NCBI GenBank assembly: GCA_030248195.1
Contig: JASAND010022176.1
Location: forward strand, 1-64,000
Source of the DNA: Trissonchulus latispiculum
Lineage: Eukaryota > Nematoda > Enoplea > Enoplida > Ironidae
DNA: 64,000 nucleotides
Reading direction: 5' to 3'
The notes under the pieces are model-generated. The model made no database searches. It was not told the DNA's origin and worked only from the letters and a program-made list of their open reading frames with translations. The stretch's first letter is position 1. Each line of letters opens with the position of its first letter. Below are positions 13,011 through 23,655 of the stretch, one piece after another. The position numbers and the translations under genes are program-made.

Positions 13011-13786
13011 TTAGGGGATAAGCAAAAACATGTTAAATGGTGTCTGGAGTCTCTGGGGCCGATGGTGCCGCCGGGACCGTGTAACGGGGTCTGGGACCGT
13101 GTAACGGGGCCGGACTTGGGGAGGGGCCCGGCCCCGCAGTCTGGGTAGACCCCGCCCCAGCCCCGACCCCGGCCCCACAATTTTGCTAACGGCGCAACCC
13201 TACTGCCAGTTAGCAGTTGCGTTCTAAACTAAAATACCCAGTGACCCGTTTTAGTTGCCCCAACTGCTGTTTTCTAGCTAATCACTTGACAAAGTTGAGA
13301 ATTATAGGCAAAATTCACGTTGCGCACACATTTTAACTAATTTTAACATAACGAGGAGTGATTTCACATTAATTAAAAAGGGGTCCCCTCCCCAGCTATT
13401 CGATAGAGATCTCGAATGATGTGGCCGATCGATGTCCCTCGAAAAATTTTATTCTGAAAAATTCTGAAAAATTGCACTACTACAATATGCTAATAACATT
13501 CTAGACAATTAAATGTACATAGTTTCATTGAATTCACTAAAACGAGAAAATATTAGGTTACAGTTTGATATAAAGATTGCTTCCTAGCTCCAAGTATTGA
13601 ATAAGTAATAACGGTTCAAAGTTAGTGACACCAAAGGAATCATCACCTTAATTATCATCTTATTTATCTCACACATCACTTATAAATTTATATTGGTGAA
13701 CCGTCATTTCCTTATTCATATCAATTGCTTTACTTTGTCCTGATTTGATCAGATCTGATTTTAATCCATCACTTGAATTTTGCGAT
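13011..13786. other. Upstream region of the lipase gene
   Basis: 13040-13190 is GC-rich (repeated ACCGTGTAACGGGG, then CCCCGGCCCC) and resembles the interior of the GC-rich hAT-like MITEs elsewhere in the window, but clear ends are not visible. The remaining 600 bases up to the lipase ATG are AT-rich and must hold its promoter and 5' UTR. No core promoter motif stood out. Confidence 0.4.
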
Positions 13787-16700
13787 ATGGAAGAGAATTT
13801 GGAAAATAGCTGCTGCAATCTGAGTTTGGACGTGTCTAATATCAAAGCCGTGATTTCAAAACTTAGAACTGACTTATCCCTAACTGAATGGTTGAAGGTA
13901 AAAGATATTTTGTGCGGACTTGAACCAATTCTGTCCAAAACTGTTGCCTGTGCAGAACAAATATCACAAGTAGCCCACAATTTTGACTCGTTACCCAACA
14001 GCCTTGGCAATGGTTACCGAAGTCACATAACTCTATGTTATGTTTACGTTTGCTTCCTCAGCACCGTTTTGAACTACATTCAACGGCGCCGTCACGTCTC
14101 CAGTCGACATCTACAAAAGCTTCACGATTGCGTTTTGGCAATAAAATGTATGAATGAGATTTTGGCATTTTTCCAAACCCAATGTCAAATTTCAGCCAAA
14201 TCAGGACTGTTGTTTGACAGTGGTCAGAATATTGCCAAGTTGGAGGAATTGTTAGAAAGCCAAAGTCTAGACTGCTTCTACGGATCTTGTTTTTGTGTCC
14301 AGGTACATGCCCAGAATGAAGTTACATAAATATGGTTTATAAAATTTCACGTTGCTAGAGGTTTGCATTGCTTTGTTTGAGTTTTCAATCAGACTGAGGT
14401 TTTCAGTATCCCCACCCCCACACCTTTCGAGTGACAGTGAATCTAAAGTGAAGGATGGAAGAGCATGAAATACAATTATTTACGTATTGACGAAAACCGT
14501 GATGCGGAAGTCGTGAGCTGGAATCCCAGTCTTTACCAGGGTTACAGGTGATGAAGTGACAATTTCATTTCTTACATTACGATTTATTTTCCTACCACTG
14601 TTTCCTAGCGGAAGTCATTTATGTAGGAAATGGAAACTTAAATCACCATATCGGTTCATTGAAGTTTTATATCACAGCGCTACTTATGCGCACACCAAAA
14701 TAGTTGCCGATTTTCCACCATGTATATGCTAACTACAAGTCTTCAAATTGTGTTCAATTTATCTTCAATAAAATTAGTTTATAAATTGTGGTGTTAATTT
14801 AGTATCCCACGTCTTTGCAACCATTATTGCGAATTTTGGCTTGCACTGCTGCAGTTTACTGCAATGAAACTGGGCGAGGAAAAGCTCCTAGTTTGATGAG
14901 ACTGCTTTGGAAATCCCTGCCTGCATACAGAAATGCAATAAAACGAAAGAAACTCCTGGCAGAACATCTCAGTCATGAAAAGCTGGATTCAATTAAAGAT
15001 TTCTGGCATCTGGCCGAAACAATCCCTAATATAAGTAAATTTATTTGTGCAAAGAGTAGTATAACTAAGTTTTTTTGCAACAACAGCACTGGTTATACTG
15101 ATGTTGGACGTAGAAGGAAAAACCCAAAAGTTAGGATCGAATTTAGGCCGAAAGAAAAGGAAACAAAAAATTTACAATGCTGAATTTTTAACACAAAATG
15201 AAGTGACGGTGATTTTAACCACAAATATTTTTCTATTCTCTGAAATCTGATCTAATCTTAGATACGTACTAAATAGAAATTTCTGAGAAAAATTGTGTCT
15301 TCTCATTTATTTGTTTAAATTGTCAGACCAATATCTGTTGTTAGTTGTCAACTTTAGGATGCCTTACCGGAGACAAAATGCCACGACTGAAAGTGAACAA
15401 ACGATATCGGATTCCGCACTCTGGGATATACTTCAGAAAAAATTCTGAGAACCTAAGACCGGATAAAGATGTCACTATCAGGCTTATTATGTTCAGAGAT
15501 TGTAAAGTTTGATTGAGTCAGATCAGCTATCTGTTTAAGTGTTAACAAATGACTATGACTATAGTACGACCAAAAAATGAGTACAAACAAATCTTGGCCT
15601 ATATAACCAAGAGCAGATGATAGGAAGAACTTAGCGTTGTTAAGTGTGTGTTTATATGCGATTGAACTGAAATGCATTTGATTGGTTAGTTAGCTACCGT
15701 AACCATCAGCAGTGCATTTCAATAGCAGCAGTTTCTGACGAGTATAAATTGAGTTGCTGACGAAGATAAAAATATATACGTTGCTGGGGTTTACTCCAAA
15801 GGCTAATCTGCTATAAACGGTCACAGTTTGTACACATACGTGTTGGTCGTACTATCGGACCAAGGTAAAAACGGTAAAAACCAGACTTTGATTCTCCATT
15901 ATTCGACAAACTGATTAGACTTAAATTTTAAGTTAACGTTAAATTTCAAATTTGTTTATACTTTTAGATCGTAAACGTCCATCTTCCAATCTCCTTTTTC
16001 ACTGCCATGGCGGAGGATTTATTGCTCAAACTTCAAAATCGCATTTAGTATGTAATATTGACCCACTTCATTAACTGTCGGCAATCCGCAAATTTAATAA
16101 CCCGTCGCAGGACCAAAAACGTTTTCGCTTTAAAACATTGTGCAAAGTGTGAGTGAGAAGCTTTAAACAAAAAGTTGTTGAGTTTTAAGGGGGGGGCTAC
16201 TTAGGTCAAAAATTCGACCCTCACGGATTTCGCTCAAATTGTGCCCATTGATACTCCCTAGGCGCCTACGCAAGCCATTGAAATTTGAGCTGATTTCGTC
16301 CAGTAATAAAAAAGTTACAGCCATTGAAAATTTCCAATTCCTATTCAAAATGGCCCAAAATCGGAACTTTAAAATTTTCAGTTCTGACAACGATATCTTA
16401 CTCAAATCAAAACCGTTCGAAACGTTCTGTAGCTCATTTTGCAGCTAAATACAATATCTAAAACTTGTCGAAGAGCTTTTTTCAAAATTCGGTTTCTAAC
16501 TTTTACAGTAATCGTTTATGTGAGGTAACCCCCAAAAATGGTCAAAATCTGACATTTTTCAAAAATTTTCGAACTTTTCAAATATGCACAATATCTACAT
16601 CAATCGATAGCTTTTTCAATTCTAAAGAACTTTTCTTCTTGGCATAAACGTTTATTTTGCAGCCATTCAAAGTTATAGGCCAATAACCATATTTTCACGA

Positions 16701-18658
16701 TTTTTCAATTTCTGTGGTTTGGGGGTTACCTCACATAAACGATTACTGTAAAAGTTAGAAACCGAATTTTGAAAAAAGCTCTTCGACAAGTTTTAGATAT
16801 TGTATTTAGCTGCAAAATGAGCTACAGAACGTTTCGAACGGTTTTAATTTGAGTAAGATATCGTTGTCAGAACTGAAAATTTTAAAGTTCCTATTTTGGG
16901 CCATTTTGAATAGGAATTGGAAATTTTGAATGGCTGTAACTTTTTTATTACTGGACGAAATTAGCTCAAATTTCAATGGCTTGCGTAGGGGCCTAGGGAG
17001 TATCAATGGGCACAATTTGAGCGAAATCCGTGAGGGTCGAATTTTTGACCCAAGTAGCCCCCCCCCCTTAAATTAAGTTACAGAGCTTTAAATGATATAT
17101 ACGATAAAACGTATTATGAGTTTATTCATTAATTTTGATTTAGTTTCATGTGATATTTTTTAAGTTTATCCAATTGCATCGCATTTAAGGTTTATCTGAG
17201 ACTGTGGGCAAAAGAGTTGGATATCCCAATTGTGTCTTTGGATTATTCTTTGTCTCCAGAATCATCATTTCCTATAGCTCAGGAAGAAGTAGTCACTGCC
17301 TACCTTTGGTGTCTCAACAATCCCAGCTTAATAGGTAGACTAGCACTAGACTGATTATATACTACAATCTTGGCAGCTATAAATACTTTCTCAAAAATGA
17401 ATACTCAAGTACAACTCAAGCAACAAATTCATTTTTGAATCTAAATTCTTCTCAAGTCGGACCAACCATTAGCGAGAAGATACAACAAGTACGAGAGAGA
17501 TCTTTTTTAATTATAAAATTAGTGCTAATTGAAATAGAACTAAACGTATACGAAAGTAATATTAAAACGGTGAGAAATGCATTTTGTCAATGCATTCAGG
17601 CTCAGGAAAACTTTTTTCTCTGTTTTAGGCTGGACAGGAGAGCGGATCTGTTTAGCGGGAGATTCTGCGGGTGCCAACCTAATCGTTACTCTTTTGCTTC
17701 GTCTTTTATCAATATCAATCGATATCACTCCGATTCCGACAAGTCTGGTGCTATTCTACGGCGCCTTTAATCTCAATCTCTCGCTATCTCCCTCCAGATT
17801 CTTTTTTCTTCTAGATCCACTGCTACCTCTGCCGGTTATCACAACCTGTCTTCGGGGTATTGATAAAATCAAAATAGTTTCAATTTAGGGTAATTTATTC
17901 TTATTTGAAATAATTTCAGATTGGACCAACCAAGCGAGAAGGTACAAGCAGGAGAGAGATCTTTTTAATTATAAAATTAGTGCTAATTGAAATATAATTG
18001 AATTAACTGACAATAACAGTTGCAAACTGAATCAAACTGTTTTCCAATTAATTAATTTATTGTATCAAGGCTGGAACAATCAACATCAGATTATCAAAAT
18101 TTTTTTAGCGTACGTAGAGAAATCGACCGCACTCGAAGATTCAGATAACCCTGAATTGTATCTGAAGTCTCCCTTTCTATCGCCAATCTATGCTGATTCG
18201 CAACAATTAGCCCAATTTCCTCCAACTTCGATCCTGGTAATTAATTTAATATTTTCTGCCATGGATGACACTACATCTAAATGCTAAACGCTAGGATGAA
18301 TCATAACATCCTAGAGTAACGTATATATAGCAGACCAATTTCATCCCTAATCTTGACACTTTAGTTTCTGTATTTGACTTTCATATCGCAACGGAAGCTG
18401 TCACACTCTTATGTATTATGTACTCTTGCTGCTGCATACGTTTGGCACTTTTAGGTTTCTAATTTGGATCCACTGTTGGACGATTCAGTAGCCTTTGCCA
18501 AAGTTTTAGCTGATTCAGGCGTCACAGTTTTCTTCCATACCGTTGCCAATCTTCCTCATGGCTTTCTAAATCTATCCCATTTGAATTCCGAATGTTACAA
18601 GGCATCGCTGAAGGCTATCAAACTCATCAGAGCCGGATTAGAAGCTACGAATAACTGA
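13787..18658 (+). CDS. LIPE: Hormone-sensitive lipase (HSL/LIPE family), 8 exons
   Basis: Neutral acylglycerol/cholesteryl-ester hydrolase of lipid droplets. Exons by translation and splice phase: 13787-14302, 14803-15034 (donor uncertain), 15358-15501, 15968-16047, 17190-17334, 17629-17856, 18070-18236, 18455-18658; 1716 nt, 571 aa plus stop, with all junction phases agreeing. The ATG at 13787 (MEENLENSC) opens the HSL N-terminal domain, seen as NGYRS and CFYGSCF. The catalytic alpha/beta-hydrolase shows the oxyanion HGGGF (about residue 311), the nucleophile elbow GDSAG (Ser about 385, preceded by TGERICLA), SPSR..DPLLPL, the acid in NLDPLLDDS (Asp about 509) and the base in LPHGFL (His about 539). 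The Asp-His spacing of 30 equals that of mammalian HSL. The roughly 150-residue phospho-regulatory insert of vertebrate HSL is missing. A different donor for exon 2 would lengthen the middle by up to about 33 residues. Confidence 0.93.
16185..17071. repeat. Foldback element with TTAA ends in HSL intron 4
   Basis: The left arm (from 16189, starting GGGGGGGCTAC) is the near-perfect reverse complement of the right arm (ending GTAGCCCCCCCC at 17067). The arms run about 340 bp each, so the same 69-codon reading frame appears on + at 16239-16448 and on - at 16806-17015. TTAA lies at both ends (16185-16188 and 17068-17071), which suits a TTAA-targeting DNA transposon relic. The short unpaired centre (about 16540-16720) has no coding content. 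The element lies wholly between the exon ending 16047 and the exon starting 17190. Confidence 0.85.
17458..17536 (+). repeat. Intronic direct repeat, copy 1 (before HSL exon 6)
   Basis: This stretch (GGACCAACC..AGCGAGAAG.. through AATTAGTGCTAATTGAAAT) recurs at about 17933-17997 in the next intron, so the exon at 17629-17856 is flanked by two copies. The copies differ by small indels. Confidence 0.75.
17933..17997 (+). repeat. Intronic direct repeat, copy 2 (after HSL exon 6)
   Basis: Second copy of the 17458-17536 repeat. In this copy a TTTCAG precedes the repeat and GGTACA lies inside it, giving a 22-nt stretch (17931-17952) with acceptor- and donor-like edges. Including it would break the lipase frame, so it is not placed in the gene model. 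Confidence 0.7.
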
Positions 18659-18726
18659 CTCAATATGAATGAAACGAAAGAAAAATTAAACCAGGTTTAT
18701 CCTTCAGTCCTAGTTTTTATACAGAA

Positions 18727-19190
18727 AAAATGAAAAACGCCTGCCTGTAGTCACTAAGGCGAAGCCTTAGTCCGAAACAGGATAGAGCCAATGGGCGCCC
18801 AACTCTCTCCTGTTTCGGAATAAGGCTTGCCTTAAGCCTGGTTCACACTAGGCAATCTGCAGGCAATCTACTTGCCAGCAATTTAAGGGCAATGGCAATA
18901 TTTCCAGCAATGCACCCGTTCACACTGAATCACCAGGATTGCCGGCAATATAGCGGGAAATTTAAAATTTGAGTCCAGCGGCAATCTGTACGCCGCTATA
19001 TTTATGTGTTTAATTGCCGCAGAGCTTGCTCACTCTCCTAGCTGAGATTGCCGATTGACAGCAATATTGCTGGCAATTTTAATACTGTTCACACTAGCAA
19101 TCAATGGGCAATCTGTTGGCAATCATATTGCCGGCAATTATTGCCTAGTGTGAACCGGGCTTTAGTGATTGCAAGCAGGTGTTTTTCATT
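18727..19190. mobile_element. Nested foldback: outer inverted repeat around a Harbinger-like MITE
   Basis: The outer arms are AATGAAAAACGCCTGC (18729) and its counterpart near 19175-19190. Just inside is a hairpin built on GAAACAGGA/TCCTGTTTC. The inner element is 18835-19161 (327 bp), with ends AGCCTGGTTCACACTAGG and CCTAGTGTGAACCGGGCT flanked by TTA on both sides. That matches the 3-bp TWA duplication known for PIF/Harbinger elements. The interior is repeated GGCAAT/ATTGCC words. No transposase is present. Confidence 0.8.
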
Positions 19191-20244
19191 ACTTCATTAT
19201 GATTTTTGCTTGTATCCTTCGTTGATTCGCCTGCTCGCCCGCGTTTGCCTCATTTTCTTGATGTAAGTCCTAGTTTTTTGCTGTTTGAGAGCGAAAAATC
19301 TTGCAAATAGCACACAACGAATTTGTAGGGCGCAAGATGATGGACTAAAGTCAGCTAAAGTCTAAAGTTTTGCACTTCACTGTTTAGACTATTAGCAAAA
19401 CACCAGTATTTACCTACCTATCGCCTCTACGTAAGGTTCTTATTTTAGTGATGCAGTCAATTAATGCTTTACTGGAAAATTACTAGTTCAGCAGGTACGC
19501 AAGCATGCACGTGTACAATCTAGCTCGGAATTAAGCACAAACAAATATTTACAAATATAGTACAATACCATTGTTTTGGTATATAATGTATAATGACTAA
19601 AATCTGAACTAAAGCTGGCATGCATATACAAACTAGACTTGCATTTCCTAGAAATCCTAAAAGCTATTGCTGAAAATTTATCACAAACGCTGTTATGGCA
19701 TGATCATACAATCAAACTTTGAATCTCAGACGAAAATTAACTTCGAGATATCCGTTAAACAACTGAGAATCAAATGATATGTGAACACTACAAAAGTTTT
19801 GGAGTTAATCGAAACGTTTTCAAGTAGCCACCACAAAACAATTATACATTTTGATTGCGCAAGTGTACAGAGCGTTAAAATACATATATACTATATACAA
19901 TTAACTAAGTATGCATATAGAAAATTACAGTTACAATGCCAACTTCGTTTATATGATCGAATCTCACAGCCCAAAACGTATACAATCTCACATACAAGTC
20001 AATCCCAAACAAAGGACCTTTTCGCAAGGTGACTCGTGTTTGCTCTTTTGTGAATTTGAAGTCTGCTCTAATCTACTCTACTCTTTCGAGAAAAAGCTCT
20101 GTGTTGCTGATTCGCTTTCTGAATTCTGCTAAAACAACTGGCAATATATAGATATCGCGAAAAGCCCTAGCTGAGGATCCATTCAGCATCGGGGTAAGCA
20201 AACAAATGCCCAATTTACCAGATAAGAACCGGGGGGAAGACTAA
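19191..20244. other. Intergenic region between convergent genes
   Basis: AT-rich spacer between the lipase and the OXLD1-type gene beyond the nested foldback. No coding exon, RNA gene or repeat could be supported. Confidence 0.5.
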
Positions 20245-20829
20245 TCAGGAGAATCTGGCTTTCAGTTCCATTTTGACAAAATCCCTCACAGAGAAATCGT
20301 CCACATATTTATCGATGGCTTTCAGGGCCATGTCCAAACCGTCCTTTTCGTAGTATTCGATCAGATCTTCTGCATACTGAATCCAGACGCAGTTAGAGCA
20401 GCCAGCTTGACAGCAATTATCAGGGGGATCCAACGGGGGGCGTCTCGGAGAGCCAGGTTTTTTTCTTTCCTTCTGTGACGGTCCCTTCTCTACCGAGGCT
20501 GCCGGGGATTTGGAAGGCACATTTTCTGAGCAGCGACTGCAACAAAAAGCATAGGTACACAAATTTTTTTACCAATACATGCTAAGCGGAGACAACACCG
20601 TGTCTGCTATTGTTAACACAAGCGAAAAACAAAACCCAAGCAAGCAGAACGCAGTGCATAATGCACATAACCTACATAAACCAGGTTATCAGGCTTCCTA
20701 ATAACCAACCAGCAACAGGATAAATCAACTTGTCAAAGAGTAAGAACTAACATACCAAAATTGATAAAAAGCAAACACTGGATCGGAAGTGATAAATCGT
20801 CGTAGAATGGAACGAACCAATAGCACCAT
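20245..20829 (-). CDS. Oxidoreductase-like domain protein (OXLD1 type), 2 exons
   Basis: Exon 1 is 20756-20829 and exon 2 is 20245-20536, joined in phase (TG|T gives Cys); 121 aa. Exon 1 encodes MVLLVRSILRRFITSDPVF, an arginine-rich, acid-poor N-terminus typical of a mitochondrial presequence. Exon 2 has a basic, Pro/Ser-rich linker, then DPPDNCCQAGCSNCVW followed by YAEDLIEYYEKDG. This is the Cys-rich signature of the oxidoreductase-like domain (human OXLD1 and fungal relatives). The biochemical role of this family is poorly defined and the name does not prove redox activity. The frame ends LKARFS with TGA at 20245-20247. The gene converges on the lipase gene and lies about 2.8 kb downstream of the srGAP-like gene on the same strand. 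The start choice rests on the presequence and the clean splice junction. Confidence 0.88.
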
Positions 20830-23655
20830 GTTGCAAACTGAAAATACGACTTTAGAATTACAGACAGGGGCCTGCTCCTCCAGAGCTCTATATGCCCAAA
20901 ACTAAAGCCGAGACCCAAAGCATTGGGGATGCAGAAATAAGTTCAGGGATAAGCAAGACGATATTTTTTAAGAACATACATATTCACACCCAGTTTCATA
21001 CGACAAGGGCACCAAACATTATAGGTATACGTAATAATGCTAATACATTTTACTGGACAGTTGGTTAAAGCAGTTTTTGTTTACGTTTTCTATGCTGATA
21101 AAATTACATAAACGTACGTGCTCTACCTAACCCCACACACATCTTCCACACCAGAAATCAGAGTCACCGCACATGTTTGGTGCTCAAGAAGGACAAGGGG
21201 TTTCGCCTGCAAAGACTCACTTCACTACTCGAGGAACTAGGCGACTCCGCTCCGATACTGCTCCAGTTAACGCAACTTTCTCAACAAAGATTTCTGTTTC
21301 TGAACACATGAAAATTTCTCTACGGAGAATCAACCTTAACTTCAAACAAGGCTAGGTACAGGTTGTACGTGTACGCACTAAACCAACCTCTCGAGTTCCA
21401 AGGACATACCTTATGACTCAACCTCAAACTCAATCGCCTAATAAATGTCAAACAACAAACACCTTAAGCTTTAATTAGTTTACAAAGTAAACAAAACATA
21501 ATTAAGCATAACCAATTAATACAAAGACAAATATAAATACACAGTCACATTGCAAACTAAACTGAGGGCAAAAATCTCCCTAGTAACAAGCAAAAACACT
21601 AAACAAAACAGAATATATGTTATAGAAAACGATTATACATAAAGAAAAGCATTCTACAGTTACATTCAAATTTCGTCATCATCGAAATCACTTTCTTTTC
21701 GGATTTTCTTTGAATTGTATACAAGGTTTAATCAAACAACAAATCACAAAGAAATCAGCAAACAACAGAAATTACACACTCTAAAAATGATGAGCCATAT
21801 TTGTATCGGCAGTTACAGCAGTCTTGGAGAGCACATCAACTTGATAAAGGAAGAATTATAGATGAGTATAATAAGCTAACAAGTTAAATATGAAGTCCTT
21901 TTGCAAATGAACGTCGCCTGAAATTTAGGTAGTAAAAACAATGCAAGTATCTGGTAAGACAATAAAGGAAAGGGTCAATTTTTATTTTGCCCATATCTAT
22001 TTTTGCTAACAAAAATTCAATGCTGTTCAATTCAAAGTTGTTTTCCGAGAAAATATTCTAAACACAGTGACAGTAGACAGTCAGACATCCACAGACAAAA
22101 AGTTTGGCAAAATATAAGCCAGAAGTAACTTACTCACTCACTTCACTACACGACCTTTTAAGCTAACAATAAAACAATCTGTACACAAACTCAAAAACTC
22201 AGTCTGAATACAGGCTAGACAGACAGAAACTAGCTTTTGCTTTTCAAATCTCAGTTTCAACGTTCAGATTTTTTCCTTTCCATTTTTATTATAATTTCAA
22301 TTTTACTTTCTTCTGTACAAGTTTGCTCTCCCCCAAGTCAGGACATCCCAAATAGAAGCTGCTGTTACATACTTCGCAAACAGTAACCAATTGAACAATG
22401 CCTCCAATAAATATTTAGCTTATTATCATACAGGTAAGGTATATATTAGGTAAGTAGGTGGTACAATAGGCAGAGGGAACAATAACTGGGAATATGATCC
22501 TGGCGGGAGGAGGAACAAAAACAGCTGCATAAATAATAGCCGTCACAATATAAAAAGCGAAAAAAGCAAAAAAGGCAAAAAACAGAAGATAAATACAGTA
22601 AAATCAACACAAAATACACTCTCACAGAAACAAGACAAGACCACTCTACGGACACACAAAATTTATACGGGACAGAGATGCAACAGATACGTAGCTTAAA
22701 GCTAACAAGTAAGTTAATAAAGTGCTAAGAAACAATGTTTCTAAATGTCAATGAAACCGAACTGATTAGGTGACTTTCTGATACTATAAGAAAATCACGA
22801 AATATATACCACAACGAAATTATGTTCTGGCATCTTTGCAACACGTCACGTCAGCCAAAAATGTTCAAAAATAGACTACCACGTCTATGTGAAGTTAGCA
22901 TAATATATTAAATGCTGATCTACTAAAGGAAGGGTTAAATACAACAAATGAAACACTAAAATCACATCTCAAATGATAATATCCACTAAAATTACCATTC
23001 ACAGAAACAGAACTAATAAAATGAAAAGGGTCCCCAGCAATCTCACAAGCCATAATTCATATCAGCACGAAAACAATGTGAACGGATCGAATAGATATTC
23101 TTCAAAACAAATATGACTAATCACGAGAACGCATTATAACCTAACTTATGGAAACCAAAAATAAATAGAAGTTGATAGCAAAGGAAGGTGAACTTTAGAA
23201 GGTCAAAGTGATGCAATGCGTTTGGATCCCAAAATTCACATCGAAAGTCTGGCCCAAAAATGTGTGTATAAAACTGTGATCAGCATGTATATACAGCAGT
23301 TAACATTATCATAATCTTCTAACAGCTTAAATTTTCCAAACCTCTTACGATAGGACCAAGAATTATTCTAGACAGATACTTCCCACTACAAGGCGCCCTC
23401 CCAAACTGTACTAAAAACTTTGAAGATTGCAACAGACCGACACTATCTTGTCAAAAGTTGACAAACAAACAAATTTAAAGCACTTGTACCACAACAAGCA
23501 ACCAGAGTTCAGAACAACATACGGCTCAAGTACTCTGAATCAGCAACCAAAAATCAGCTGGGTTCGGCTAAATGGCCAAGTTAATGAAATTGGACAAAAA
23601 ATTGTTTTCTGGAGCACAAAGGGGAAGAGAGAAAAAAGCCGAGCAAGAGAGAGCA
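20830..23655. other. Intergenic region between the srGAP-like and OXLD1-type genes
   Basis: About 2.8 kb of A-rich sequence (read on +) that should contain the srGAP-like 3' UTR and the OXLD1-type promoter. No frame with coding character and no clear repeat was seen. Confidence 0.5.

Noticed and set aside
16239..17015. Identical 69-codon frames on both strands
   Set aside because: Consequence of the inverted repeat in HSL intron 4; no homology and no coding signature.
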